A stretch of 64,000 nucleotides of DNA, taken from positions 1 to 64,000 of the forward strand of contig CAKSOE010000011.1 of assembly GCA_934476675.1 (NCBI GenBank). Direction: 5' to 3'. Origin of the DNA: an uncultured Clostridia bacterium (GTDB taxonomy: Bacteria; Bacillota; Clostridia; UBA1381). Both the position numbers and the translations under genes were made by a program. Every line of letters starts with the position of its first letter. The stretch's first letter is position 1. A model generated the notes under the pieces. The model was not told the DNA's origin. It saw nothing but the letters and a program-made list of their open reading frames with translations, and did no database searches. Shown here piece by piece: positions 52,598-63,126 of the stretch.

Positions 52598-55174
52598 ATG
52601 AAAAATTATTTTATTAAACCGCTTGCAATAATATGCAGTATTATGCTATTATATATAGTAGATTACAGTCAGTCGGATTGCAAAGCGGCAGATACGGAAG
52701 TATCGGAAATTACGGCAAGACTGAACAAGCTTGAGGATTCTTTGCCTCGGCTTGAAGGCTTGCTTTCGGAATGTGAGACGAAAAATATTCCGACTGATTA
52801 CGAAAAGGTAAATTATGCGGTTATTCAGAGATTTATAGGATATGAACGTGAGGATGCCGAAAAAGGATTTGCCGACAGAGCGGAGTATAATATTGATTAT
52901 CTGGAAACGCTGTGCAGTAATACGGAAACTGTTCTTAAAGAGTATCTTTCGGGTAATAAAAAGGCATTTGATATACCTCGGTATATTACCGGAAGTACAG
53001 CGGTGAACGGTTATTCGGTATGGGGGAATACGGTAAACACAGCCATGAAAACCGAAAAAAGGCCGATTTCATTTATAGGCTACGGTCATTTTCAGGATGT
53101 CCGTTCGGATATTCCGAATTTTAAAAACTTCGGAACAAATATTATTCAGATTGAAATCGGACCGCATAATGTATTGCGCAGTAAGGACGGTCAGATAAGT
53201 ATTTCCGAATATGATTTGAAGAATGACATATGCAAAAATTTAGAAGCTGCACAAAATAATAATGTAGCAGTGAATTTATTGCTGTCACCTCATTATTTCC
53301 AGGATTGGATGATTGAACTGAGCGAAGGCATGAGTCACGGTAACGATGGTGGATTCTTAAAATATAACATCTATCATCCGAAAGCAAAGGAATTGATAGA
53401 GCTTTATTTAAGAACGGTTATTCCGGCAGTAAAGGATTATAAATCGCTGCACAGTATTTGTCTCAGTAACGAGCCTGTGTTCTATTCAAATCTTGATGAA
53501 TACAATCTGACATTCTGGCACGATTATTTAAAAGAAATTTATACCGATGTGAATGAACTGAACTGCGTGTACGGCACAGCATATACAAGCTTTGATGAAG
53601 TGCCTATGCCGGCAGATGTTGAGGGCAGTGCGCATTTTTATGACTGGATGGTGTTTAACAACAGAATGTTTGCCGATTGGCATTCATGGATGGCAGGCAT
53701 AATACATGAAATTGCACCGAATATTCCGCTGCATTCAAAGGTAATGAATATGGTTGAAGATGACGGACGTCACAGAAAATTTTTGAAAAACGGAACAGAT
53801 CCCGAAATGTTTGCTGAATTTTCGGATTATATGGGATGTGACGCTTCAAACTACCTTTATCAAAATACCGAAGGCAGCGGAAATGGAATTATTGCAAAGA
53901 TGAAGTGGTATGATTTGCTTACATCAATGAAAAATGCTCCGGTGTTTAATTCCGAGGATCACACACTTAGTGCGCTTGACGAATTGGATTTGCGGGGAAA
54001 TGCACATTTTAATGCTGATTTATGGCAGGGAGCAATTCACGGCAGAAGTGCGGCGGCTCTTTGGATTTGGCAGAGGAATACAACGGGAGAAGCGAGCGAC
54101 AGAATATTAAACAGAGCCGATATTGTATCTGCGGTAGGAAAGACAAGCATGGATCTTAACAGGCTTAGCTATGAAATATCGGCATTTCAGAATCGGAAAG
54201 CCGAAACGGCAATATTGTATTCAATGACGGCATGGACATATTCAAAGCAATATATGGATGCATTGGATAAAGCATACAGAGCCGCCGTTTACAATGGACA
54301 AAAAGTGCGTTTTGTGACGGAAAAGCAGATTAAAGAAGGGCAGTTAAAGGATATAAAGGTATTGCTTGTCCCCGATGTTAAAAACGCATGGGAAACAACC
54401 CTGACAGGAATAGACGAATTCATTCAAAACGGCGGAAAAACAATTATTCTGGGTAACGATGCTTTCACAAATGATGAGCATAATAAACCGCTGCCGGCGG
54501 ACGTAAGAGACCGCGTCATGAAAAATGCAGCGGTTATGCCGATAGAAACCGACGGAAAATATTCGGTTATATCACCGGTTCCGTATGATATCAGAAGCAA
54601 GCTTTTTGAAATATACGAAGATATAAATTCTGACAGAGTTTTGCTCATGGATGCGGAAACAAACCAACCGATATCCGATGTTGAATGGGGATATATAAAT
54701 CAAAACGGAAAATATCTCGTAAATATGTGCAATTATAATTGGAAAGAGCCAAAGAGCGCGTATCTCACGGTAAACGGGGAAAAGCTTGAATTAAAAACAA
54801 ATCTTATCACAAATGAAACAGTGAAAAAGACAAGTATTACGCTTTCGCCGTTTGAGCCGGCGCTGATGACGGCGGTCGAAAAAAGCTGTACGCTTGAAAA
54901 ACTGTGGGTAAACGGAGCAGAGTATAAAACAGACAGTGTTTCGGCAGCCGGAGAGGGCAGCATTTCGGTGAAAGCTGAGGTTTTAAACACAAAAAATCAT
55001 ACGGCAAAAGCCGCAATAACCGTTTGCGTAAAAAACGGAGACAGCGGCAGAGCGGAAAGTGCGGCATTTGTCAAAAAAGAGATAAAAGCGGGAGAAAAAG
55101 CAGTAATTGAAACAACTCTGAAAACTCCCGATAATTGCAAAAATGTCATAGTAAAAGCATATGTTTCGGAGTAA
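52598..55174 (+). CDS. Secreted GH-A (GH42-like) hydrolase, tandem paralogue
   Basis: An 858-residue paralogue of the preceding enzyme from its helical linker onward, with long blocks of near-identity (for example around the catalytic sites and in AETAILYSMTAWTYSKQYMDAL). It lacks the CBM and CBM9 domains and gains a C-terminal Ig-like domain (about 755-858). Predicted catalytic residues are E292 (LSNEPVF) and E453 (FNSEDH). The N-terminal 30 residues are a signal peptide or anchor. Likely shares substrate class but not binding modules. Ribosome binding site AAAGGATTG. Confidence 0.8.
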   Translation: MKNYFIKPLAIICSIMLLYIVDYSQSDCKAADTEVSEITARLNKLEDSLPRLEGLLSECETKNIPTDYEKVNYAVIQRFIGYEREDAEKGFADRAEYNIDYLETLCSNTETVLKEYLSGNKKAFDIPRYITGSTAVNGYSVWGNTVNTAMKTEKRPISFIGYGHFQDVRSDIPNFKNFGTNIIQIEIGPHNVLRSKDGQISISEYDLKNDICKNLEAAQNNNVAVNLLLSPHYFQDWMIELSEGMSHGNDGGFLKYNIYHPKAKELIELYLRTVIPAVKDYKSLHSICLSNEPVFYSNLDEYNLTFWHDYLKEIYTDVNELNCVYGTAYTSFDEVPMPADVEGSAHFYDWMVFNNRMFADWHSWMAGIIHEIAPNIPLHSKVMNMVEDDGRHRKFLKNGTDPEMFAEFSDYMGCDASNYLYQNTEGSGNGIIAKMKWYDLLTSMKNAPVFNSEDHTLSALDELDLRGNAHFNADLWQGAIHGRSAAALWIWQRNTTGEASDRILNRADIVSAVGKTSMDLNRLSYEISAFQNRKAETAILYSMTAWTYSKQYMDALDKAYRAAVYNGQKVRFVTEKQIKEGQLKDIKVLLVPDVKNAWETTLTGIDEFIQNGGKTIILGNDAFTNDEHNKPLPADVRDRVMKNAAVMPIETDGKYSVISPVPYDIRSKLFEIYEDINSDRVLLMDAETNQPISDVEWGYINQNGKYLVNMCNYNWKEPKSAYLTVNGEKLELKTNLITNETVKKTSITLSPFEPALMTAVEKSCTLEKLWVNGAEYKTDSVSAAGEGSISVKAEVLNTKNHTAKAAITVCVKNGDSGRAESAAFVKKEIKAGEKAVIETTLKTPDNCKNVIVKAYVSE

Positions 55175-55190
55175 AAGAGGGGTGTGATAT

Positions 55191-57239
55191 ATGTACGAAG
55201 CAATCAGTCCTAAATGCAGACATCTTCTGCATGGCGGAGATTACAATCCGGAGCAATGGCTGCAAAGTCCGGAGATTTTGGACGAGGATATGCGTCTCAT
55301 GAAAGAGGCGGGCTGCAATGTTGTTTCGATAGGTATTTTCTCATGGGCGATGCTTGAGCCCTCCGAGGGAGTATATGATTTTTCATGGCTGGATAATGTT
55401 ATGGACAGATTGGCAGAGAATAATATTTATGCCCTATTAGCTACGCCGAGCGCATCAAGACCGGCATGGATGTCAGAAAAATATCCGGAGGTGCTGAGAG
55501 TTCAGCCCGACAGGGTAAGAGTGCTGCACGGGAGAAGGTCAAATCATTGCTATACTTCAAGAATATATCGTGAAAAAACAAGACAGATAAATGAAAAACT
55601 GGCAGAAAGATATAAAAACCATCCGGCTTTGATTATGTGGCACGTCTCAAATGAATACGGCGGAGAATGTCATTGCGAGTTATGCCGTGAAGCATTTCGG
55701 GAGTGGTTGAAAAATAAATACCATAATGATTTAAATGAACTTAACTTAGCATGGTGGACTGCATTCTGGGGTCACACATACAGCAGCTGGAGTCAGATAG
55801 AGCCGCCCAATACATATAACGGAGAGATAGGAATACATGGTCTTGTGCTTGACTGGAAGCGGTTTGTTACGGCACAGACGATTGATTTTATGAAAAACGA
55901 AATTGAGCCTTTAAGAAGAATAACTCCGGATATTCCGTTAACCTCCAATTTTATGGGAGCTTATCCGGGACTTGATTATTGGAGGTTCGCACCGTATCTT
56001 GACGTAATATCCTGGGACAGTTATCCTCAATGGCATGGCAGGGAGGCAGTTTGGAAAACGGCGTGCAGAACAGGTTTTTTGCATGACCTTAACCGTTCTC
56101 TGAAAAACGGAAAGCCGTTTATGCTGATGGAGTGTGCTCCGAGTACTCCGATTCATCCGGTATCAAAATTAAAGCGCCCGGGAATGAATTTATTATCTGC
56201 AATGCAGGCGATAGCTCATGGCTCGGATACAGTCCAGTATTTCCAGTGGCGTAAGGGCAGGGGCGGTTATGAAAAGTTTCACGGAGCGGTTGTAGACCAT
56301 TGCGGTCATGAAAATACGCGTGTTTTTTCGGAAGTAAAGGAAATCGGAAAAACATTAAAAGAGCTTGATTGTTTGGCTGCCGCAACAGTAAAACCGGAGG
56401 TTGCGATTATCTATGACTGGGAAAATCGCTGGGCAATAGAAGAATTTCAGGGACTCAGAAAAGATACGAGAGATTATTTGAATACCGCTCAGAATCACTA
56501 TGAGTATTTTTGGAAAAACGGTATTCCGGCAGATATTATTGAAATGGAGTGTGACTTTTCACAGTATAAGCTGCTGATTGCGCCGATGCTATATATGCTC
56601 AAGCCCGAAACGGCTCGGCGCATAGAGGAATTTACAAAAAACGGCGGTACGTTTGTTGCAACCTATCTCAGCGGAATTGCAGACCAAAATGATTTATGCT
56701 TTTTGGGAGGTTTTCCGGGACCATTAAGCGATGTTTTGGGGATTTGGTCGGAGGAAACAGACGCGTTGTACGATCATGACAAAAATTACGTAGATACCGA
56801 TTGCCGCAGCTTTTTCAAGAGACAGCAGCGTTATGAAGTGAAGCTTTATTGTGACCTTATACACACAAAAACAGCCAAAACATTAGCAGTATACGAAAAA
56901 GACTTTTATGCCGGCAGACCTGCTGTGACTGTAAACGATTTCGGAAAAGGTCAGGCGTATTATATTGCATTCAGAAGCGATACCGACTTTTTGAATGACT
57001 TTTATGCGGCTTTGGATGATAAGCTTTGTCTTAACAGGGTGATTGACTATCTTCCCGAGGGCGTGACGGCGCAAGTGCGAAAAAATGATAAGGAAGAATA
57101 TATATTTCTTCTTAATTTTACAGAGATTCCGCAAAAGGTCAGAATCGGCAATGGTAAACTGTTTAACCTGCTGACAAAAAAAGAAATAACAAAAGAAATT
57201 ATTTTAGATAAGTACGAAGCGGCGGTTTTCAGACGATAA
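55191..57239 (+). CDS. GH42 beta-galactosidase, cytoplasmic
   Basis: A 682-residue enzyme without signal peptide. It has a GH42 TIM barrel with acid/base E155 (HVSNEYGG) and nucleophile E314 (MLMECAPS), a zinc-cluster cysteine set (C120, C160, C162, C165), an amidotransferase-like trimerisation domain (about 390-600) and a C-terminal beta domain. It probably releases galactose from imported oligosaccharides. Ribosome binding site AGAGGGG before ATG; 16 bases after the upstream paralogue. Confidence 0.93.
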   Translation: MYEAISPKCRHLLHGGDYNPEQWLQSPEILDEDMRLMKEAGCNVVSIGIFSWAMLEPSEGVYDFSWLDNVMDRLAENNIYALLATPSASRPAWMSEKYPEVLRVQPDRVRVLHGRRSNHCYTSRIYREKTRQINEKLAERYKNHPALIMWHVSNEYGGECHCELCREAFREWLKNKYHNDLNELNLAWWTAFWGHTYSSWSQIEPPNTYNGEIGIHGLVLDWKRFVTAQTIDFMKNEIEPLRRITPDIPLTSNFMGAYPGLDYWRFAPYLDVISWDSYPQWHGREAVWKTACRTGFLHDLNRSLKNGKPFMLMECAPSTPIHPVSKLKRPGMNLLSAMQAIAHGSDTVQYFQWRKGRGGYEKFHGAVVDHCGHENTRVFSEVKEIGKTLKELDCLAAATVKPEVAIIYDWENRWAIEEFQGLRKDTRDYLNTAQNHYEYFWKNGIPADIIEMECDFSQYKLLIAPMLYMLKPETARRIEEFTKNGGTFVATYLSGIADQNDLCFLGGFPGPLSDVLGIWSEETDALYDHDKNYVDTDCRSFFKRQQRYEVKLYCDLIHTKTAKTLAVYEKDFYAGRPAVTVNDFGKGQAYYIAFRSDTDFLNDFYAALDDKLCLNRVIDYLPEGVTAQVRKNDKEEYIFLLNFTEIPQKVRIGNGKLFNLLTKKEITKEIILDKYEAAVFRR

Positions 57240-57266
57240 ACCGATTTGCGGAAATGTGGTGTGTGT

Positions 57267-59066
57267 ATGTTTAAGAAAAAACTGAAAGCAATGATTGATT
57301 ATTTCAATAAAAACATAAGCATGGCGGGAAAGCTCAGAAGCTTTATGATAGTCATAGTCATTGTTCCCGTGATTTTATTAAACAGTGCATTTTACAATAT
57401 GCTGCAAAATGTATGCAGGAAACAGGTGGAGCAATCCTATGAGCATACTATTGACCAGTATTACGACAAAATACAGTATAAGGTTGAACTGTATAAGGGC
57501 TTTTTAAACAGTATAGTTGTTAACGGAATGGTTCAGGATATACTCAAAAGGCAATATGAGTATACGTGGAAGGACAGAGTAGAGGTCAGCGGTATTATAA
57601 CCAAAGAAATAAACTCCATTCTTCTGGAAAATCAGAAAAAGGAACTGTATAATGTTACCCTGTATCCGTTAAACAGGGAATTTCCGTCAGACGGAATATA
57701 TCTCGGAAAATTCAGCGATGTTCATGATGACGAATGGGTCAGAGAAATGGTCGAAAACAAAAAATATGACGGTCTGCTCTTTACAAAATCTCCGGGCAGT
57801 AAAATAGATCTGTTATCGTTGGTAACGCCCGTATTCAATACGGACGGGGTTAATTTTTACGACATTATGGGAATAGCCAAAATGGATTTGAACATGAACA
57901 TACTCTTTAATTTCGACGATGATGAAAATGACTTCCAAGAGGTGTCTGCCGCAGTTCTGGATAATGATTATAATATTATTTTCAGCAGCAATACCGATTC
58001 AAAGACCTTGGAATCGTTTGGAGAAATAGGGGAATTTTCCGAAAGAAAAAAATTATATATACAGAACGGAAATATTATTGTCTGTAAAAAGGATATTGTA
58101 AACAATTTAATTATTGCATTGCAGTTTGCGGATACGGAATGGCAGGCAGAATTAAATAATATAAGAAGCTTGGTTATATATGTAAATATGATTTTAAGCG
58201 GGATTTTACTTTTTCTGATTTTTGCTTTTTCCAATATAATAGTAAAGCGAATAGAGATTCTGACGGGGAAAATTAAGAGAGTTGAAAACGGTTCGCTGGA
58301 AATAACCACAATTATTGACGGAAAAGATGAAGTAGCCGAATTGGACAGCTGTTTCAATTCCATGATTGAAAAAATAAAAGAGCTGATAGACGAAAAATAC
58401 ATTCAGCAGCTTGAAAAGACAAAGGCAGAGCTTAAAGCACTGCAATATCAGATAAATCCTCATTTTTTATACAACACTCTTGAAGCGATAAATCAGATGG
58501 CGGAGCTTCGTATGTGTTCAAACATATCAATTATCAGTCAGAATCTAGGCGAAATGCTCCGCTATAATCTCGACAAAAACGAGGATAGTTATGTACCGCT
58601 TGAGAAAGAAATTTATCATATAAAGAATTATGTCAGAATACAGCAGATAAGGTTCAACAATAATTTTGATATAATTTATGATATTTCCGATGACGCCATG
58701 AATTTTGAGATTTTCAAATTTATGTTGCAGCCGTTATTGGAAAACGCACTGCTTCACGGATTGGAGGGGGCAAAGTACCGCGGATATATTGAAATCACAG
58801 CATATACGGAGGACAATGAATTATGCGTGAAGGTGCAGGATAGCGGTAAGGGAATGAGTGAGGAAAAAGTGAGAATGCTGATGGAGAGCATTAATCAGAA
58901 GGAGAATTATTTTGAAAACAAAAATAAAAACAGCATAGGTCTGCAAAATGTTCAGCATCGGATAAAGCTTATTTACGGTGAGCAGTATGGCTTAAAGATA
59001 AACAGCAAGGAAAATCTGGGTACTCAGATTATTATTAAAATTCCGAAGAGGCGGGGATGTAAATGA
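57267..59066 (+). CDS. Sensor histidine kinase, YesM type
   Basis: A 599-residue membrane kinase: first helix (about 24-45), an extracellular sensor (about 46-295), second helix (about 297-320), HAMP, then the His_kinase domain with H399 in INPHFLYNTL, N-box LLENALLHG and G-boxes DSGKGMS and GLQNVQHR. It probably senses a glycan signal and drives the neighbouring YesN-type regulator. Start at ATG 57267 (MFKKKLK), though its ribosome binding site is weak. Ends in ATGA overlap with the next gene. Confidence 0.93.
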   Translation: MFKKKLKAMIDYFNKNISMAGKLRSFMIVIVIVPVILLNSAFYNMLQNVCRKQVEQSYEHTIDQYYDKIQYKVELYKGFLNSIVVNGMVQDILKRQYEYTWKDRVEVSGIITKEINSILLENQKKELYNVTLYPLNREFPSDGIYLGKFSDVHDDEWVREMVENKKYDGLLFTKSPGSKIDLLSLVTPVFNTDGVNFYDIMGIAKMDLNMNILFNFDDDENDFQEVSAAVLDNDYNIIFSSNTDSKTLESFGEIGEFSERKKLYIQNGNIIVCKKDIVNNLIIALQFADTEWQAELNNIRSLVIYVNMILSGILLFLIFAFSNIIVKRIEILTGKIKRVENGSLEITTIIDGKDEVAELDSCFNSMIEKIKELIDEKYIQQLEKTKAELKALQYQINPHFLYNTLEAINQMAELRMCSNISIISQNLGEMLRYNLDKNEDSYVPLEKEIYHIKNYVRIQQIRFNNNFDIIYDISDDAMNFEIFKFMLQPLLENALLHGLEGAKYRGYIEITAYTEDNELCVKVQDSGKGMSEEKVRMLMESINQKENYFENKNKNSIGLQNVQHRIKLIYGEQYGLKINSKENLGTQIIIKIPKRRGCK

Positions 59067-60664
59067 TTAAGGTTCTTGTGGTTGACGATGAAAAGTGGAT
59101 CAGAGAGGGAATAATTTCAAAGGTTCACGGATATAGGCATGATATTTTATGTGTTTACGGCGCTGCTGACGGAGAAGAAGCGCTGCAAATTGTTGAAGAA
59201 AATTGTCCCGATGTTATAATTACCGATATAAGAATGACCAATATGGACGGTTTGCAGCTTATGAGAACGGTTCATAAAAAACATCCGGGAATTAAGTTTA
59301 TTGTTGTAAGCGGTTACGCTGATTTTGAATATGCGCAGCAGGCAATAGATATGGGAGTATCGGCATATTTGTTAAAACCGATTAAGGACGGGGAATTTGC
59401 GAACGCTCTTACAAAAGCAATAGACGATTTTAATGCTGAAAGCCGGATTGTAAATATTATAAACGAAGTGGAAGAATTGAGAAATGACAATAATTTTCTT
59501 GTGACGGAAAAATTATTAAATAAAATTCTACATTCCGTTAATTACAATAAACAGGATTTTGAGAAACTTAAATCGTATAAAAAAATAGACGAAAAGCATC
59601 ATATTTTGGGGCTGATTCAGGTTGATCCGTCGAATTACAAAACATCTGATTTTGAAACAGATGATATTGTCGTTATAAAATATGCTATTACGAATGTTTT
59701 GCTGGAAATATCAAAGAATTTTTCCATAACCGAGAATAACATATGCGTGTTTTATAATTTCAAAGAAGTAAATCAGATTTTTGTATGGGGAAGCGATGCC
59801 GAAGATGCGGATCTGAAAAATAAATTTCTCGGACTGATGAATGATGTACGCGATAAAATATACAAATATTTAAAAATATCCGTTACGATTGCCGTAAGTG
59901 AGGAAGAAACGTCATTTTCAAATCTTTTATATAAGCAGGCAAAGGAGGCATTTAATTTAAGATTTGTACACGGCAGCAACAGCGTTTATACTTATGAATA
60001 TAAATCAAAAAGCTTGCCGGCGGAAGACTATGCCTCAAAATTAAGAATGTTGGAAAAATGCCTTAAAATATATGACTATCATAACATTGAGCTGGTTCTC
60101 GGTAATATTTTTTCGGCAAACAATCTGCAAAAAATCAATGCGGCAAATATTAAATATTTATATTTTTTAACGGTGAATACAATCATTAAAACATTTTCCT
60201 CGATGAATATAGAAATACCGCCTGATACAGATATATTGTCAGATGACATTCTGGACAGCTTTTATGAACCGTCACAGATTACGGAGTATATATTGGAAGC
60301 GATAAGAGGGATTTGCGTAGAGCCGAAGGATTTACCGTCAGATTGCAAAAATATTATTAAAGAAGCAATCGAGTATATCAATAAAAATTATTTTGAAGAA
60401 TTATCCGTAAAAGGGCTGAGTAATAAATTCGGAATAAATCCGAATTACTTTTCGACGCTGTTTAAAAATGAAACCGATAAGCCTTTTACGAAATATCTTG
60501 CGGAATTAAGAATAAATAAAGCGTGTGAAATATTGAAAAACACGGATGTAAATATTATAGAAGTCGCCAATAGCGTCGGATATACCGACAGCCAATACTT
60601 TTACAGAGTTTTTAAGCAGGTAACGGGCAGGACCCCTCTGGAATACAGATTGGAATATCGGTGA
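59063..60664 (+). CDS. Response regulator with AraC-type output, YesN type
   Basis: A 533-residue two-component regulator. The receiver domain (1-120) has acidic D8/D9, phospho-acceptor D55 (IITDIRMTNMDG) and K105 (LLKPI). A long middle region (about 130-420) precedes a C-terminal double AraC HTH (about 430-533, VIEVANSVGYTDSQYFYRVFKQ-like). It is partner of the kinase encoded just upstream. The paired 22-bp-spaced repeats at the lplC promoter are a plausible target. Confidence 0.93.
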   Translation: MIKVLVVDDEKWIREGIISKVHGYRHDILCVYGAADGEEALQIVEENCPDVIITDIRMTNMDGLQLMRTVHKKHPGIKFIVVSGYADFEYAQQAIDMGVSAYLLKPIKDGEFANALTKAIDDFNAESRIVNIINEVEELRNDNNFLVTEKLLNKILHSVNYNKQDFEKLKSYKKIDEKHHILGLIQVDPSNYKTSDFETDDIVVIKYAITNVLLEISKNFSITENNICVFYNFKEVNQIFVWGSDAEDADLKNKFLGLMNDVRDKIYKYLKISVTIAVSEEETSFSNLLYKQAKEAFNLRFVHGSNSVYTYEYKSKSLPAEDYASKLRMLEKCLKIYDYHNIELVLGNIFSANNLQKINAANIKYLYFLTVNTIIKTFSSMNIEIPPDTDILSDDILDSFYEPSQITEYILEAIRGICVEPKDLPSDCKNIIKEAIEYINKNYFEELSVKGLSNKFGINPNYFSTLFKNETDKPFTKYLAELRINKACEILKNTDVNIIEVANSVGYTDSQYFYRVFKQVTGRTPLEYRLEYR

Positions 60665-60686
60665 CAATCAGGGAAAGGATATTAAT

Positions 60687-62078
60687 ATGAAGATTGAGTG
60701 TTTAAAAAAATTTGATTTGGGAATCAGCGCAAAGCATATCCGCTCGATTCCGATAAATATGGGAAACGGCAGAGAAGGTATTCTTTTTGTGTATTCGGCA
60801 GACGGCGGGGTGGATCCCGGTGAAGAGTATTATCATCACCCGACAGATACCTTAAAGCTTGCGCTGTTCGGACTTGACGGAATACGGTTATGGGTAAAGG
60901 ATTTGGGAGAGGGGGTAATTCCGGGGATTTGGTTCTGTCCCGTGCTTGCTCTGGATTTGGATATGGACGGAGTTGACGAGATATATTTTCTTAACAATAA
61001 AAATCCAAGGACGCCGTTTTCGTTCGTATATCGTAAGCTTGAAGCAATCGATCCGAATACCGGTAATACCATCGGAAGCTGGGATTGGCCTAAGAATACC
61101 TTTAATGACAGGCTTTCACTAAGCTATCGTTTCTATCTTGCGGCAGGTTATTCCGACGGAAAACCGGTACTTATCACATCGCAGGGAACATACGGCGATA
61201 TGTATCTTCAAGGATACGGTACCGGTATGGTTAAGCTGTGGGATGAGGTTATAAAAAAGGATTCAAAGGGCCCGAGAGCGAGTCACCTGACTCCGGTACT
61301 GGATTTTGATGATGACGGCAGTGACGAACTGTTCTGGGGAGAAAGACTTATCAGCGTGAAGGACGGACACGAAGTGCTGTGCTGTGACGAAGAAAAATAT
61401 AACGGTCATTCGGATCTCGTGATACCTTTTATTAATTTTGATACAGATGAAAAGCTCATATTTACCTGCCGTGAAGGCGATGAGCGTGAAGGTGAACCGA
61501 GAATTGTTACCTTCAAGGAAGACGGAAGCTATAAGTGGAGTGCGGTAGACGGCAAAGGTCATATGCACTTTGCATGGCTTGCGACATTCGGTACACCCGA
61601 AAACATGAAAAGGGTGTTTATGGTAATGCAGGAAAACCAGTATTGGGGAGAAAACGGCATGGAACGTGCAGAGCCTACCGAGCGGTATTTTGAAGCCTAC
61701 ACCGGGCAGCAGTTGGAAATGAAATTTAAGTGTCTGGGCTCTCAGATGATTCCACTGGATATAAACGGAGACGGTATTTCTGAATTTTACATAAACGGCG
61801 GTGAACATAAGGGTGAATTGATTGACCAATTCGGTAATGTTCTTGCAAAGCTTGACGGAGAATCGGTAAAGAACGGACATATGATTAAATCAATTCCGGG
61901 GGAACAGCTCATGGTTATAGATGACAAGGGAACAGTCAGAGTTTTCGGAGATTCTGAGGCTGCCGGAACCGGATTGTTTGCAAAACGCCACAGTTATAAA
62001 AACTATCTTGCATTTATGGATAAACTCATGGCGACGGGGTACAATCATTATCGCAGTAATATTACGTGCGGAATTTAA
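60687..62078 (+). CDS. Beta-propeller protein, rhamnogalacturonan-lyase (PL11)-like
   Basis: A 463-residue protein without signal peptide. Asp-rich calcium-type loops recur: LDLDMDGVDEIYF, LDFDDDGSDELFW and LDINGDGISEFYI, typical of FG-GAP/PL11-style propellers. PL11 enzymes cut the RG-I backbone; related propeller families cleave rhamnose-glucuronate linkages. Placement just before a GH105 gene (which acts on unsaturated products of lyases) supports a lyase role. It would act in the cytoplasm on imported oligosaccharides. Family assignment is tentative. Confidence 0.6.
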   Translation: MKIECLKKFDLGISAKHIRSIPINMGNGREGILFVYSADGGVDPGEEYYHHPTDTLKLALFGLDGIRLWVKDLGEGVIPGIWFCPVLALDLDMDGVDEIYFLNNKNPRTPFSFVYRKLEAIDPNTGNTIGSWDWPKNTFNDRLSLSYRFYLAAGYSDGKPVLITSQGTYGDMYLQGYGTGMVKLWDEVIKKDSKGPRASHLTPVLDFDDDGSDELFWGERLISVKDGHEVLCCDEEKYNGHSDLVIPFINFDTDEKLIFTCREGDEREGEPRIVTFKEDGSYKWSAVDGKGHMHFAWLATFGTPENMKRVFMVMQENQYWGENGMERAEPTERYFEAYTGQQLEMKFKCLGSQMIPLDINGDGISEFYINGGEHKGELIDQFGNVLAKLDGESVKNGHMIKSIPGEQLMVIDDKGTVRVFGDSEAAGTGLFAKRHSYKNYLAFMDKLMATGYNHYRSNITCGI

Positions 62079-62088
62079 GGAGTAAATT

Positions 62089-63108
62089 ATGGATTATTTA
62101 AAACAGATTTATACAAAAACCATAGATACGGCATATAACGAAATGGGAACAGGCTGCTATAATGATCAGTGGCAGTGGGATCAGGGAGTAATGCTTTACG
62201 GATTGGTAAAAGCACATGAAAAGACCAAAGATAAAAAAATCTATGAATTTATGAAGTATTGGATTGATTATCATTTGGAGAGACGGGATTTCGGATTAAG
62301 CATAAATACAACCGCGCCGCTTTTGGGAGTGGTATATCTTTTGAAACAAGGAGAGAAAGACGAAAGGTATACGGAGGTATGCAAGAGATTTGCGGATTGG
62401 TGCATGGCAGAGGCACCGAGAGCGGATTTAGGCACTTTTGAACATTCCTGTACGGCAAATAAATATCCCAATCAAATATGGGCGGATACTTTGTTTATGG
62501 GTTGTCTTTTCCTTGTGAAATGGGGAAAATTCATTGGAGAAGATATGTATATCAAAGAGGCTGTCAGACAGTTTTGTTTGCATTATCATTTTCTGTCAGA
62601 TAGTGAGACGGGGCTGATTTATCATGGATATGACTGTAATGTACGTGAGCATAAGGGCGTTTTTTGGGGAAGAGGTAACTGTTGGCTGGCAGCAGCAGGC
62701 GCAGAGGTTTTGAATATAATCGGGAAAAAGTCTCCGATGTGGGAGGAAATTTATGAGATTTATAAACGTCATATTTGGGGCGTGCTGAAATTTCAGGACA
62801 ATTCAGGCGGCTGGCATACGGTAATTGACAGAGCGGATACATATATAGAAATGTCTGCAACGGCGGCTTTTGCATTTTCGGTAATGAGAGCGGTTAATTC
62901 GGGATTGTTGGACGAAAAATACAGGACTGTGGCGGAAAAAGCATATTCGGCTGTAACCGCGGACATCAAAGACGGGGCGGTTATACATGGTTCGATGGGA
63001 ACCTGTGTAATGGAAGATTACAGGGCATATAATGATGTAAAATTCGGATATACATATTTCACACAGGGGTTGGCGCTGATGCTTTTTGCGGAAAAGCAGC
63101 CGCTATAA
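62089..63108 (+). CDS. GH105 unsaturated uronyl hydrolase (YteR-like)
   Basis: A 339-residue (alpha/alpha)6 barrel enzyme that removes the 4,5-unsaturated uronic acid left by polysaccharide lyases. The predicted catalytic Asp is D133 in QIWADTLFM, and FWGRGNCWLAAA near 190 is typical. No signal peptide. It starts 10 bases after the lyase-like gene with AAGGAG, so the two products are likely made together. Confidence 0.92.
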   Translation: MDYLKQIYTKTIDTAYNEMGTGCYNDQWQWDQGVMLYGLVKAHEKTKDKKIYEFMKYWIDYHLERRDFGLSINTTAPLLGVVYLLKQGEKDERYTEVCKRFADWCMAEAPRADLGTFEHSCTANKYPNQIWADTLFMGCLFLVKWGKFIGEDMYIKEAVRQFCLHYHFLSDSETGLIYHGYDCNVREHKGVFWGRGNCWLAAAGAEVLNIIGKKSPMWEEIYEIYKRHIWGVLKFQDNSGGWHTVIDRADTYIEMSATAAFAFSVMRAVNSGLLDEKYRTVAEKAYSAVTADIKDGAVIHGSMGTCVMEDYRAYNDVKFGYTYFTQGLALMLFAEKQPL

Positions 63109-63126
63109 TTGAATGGGAGAGAAAAG

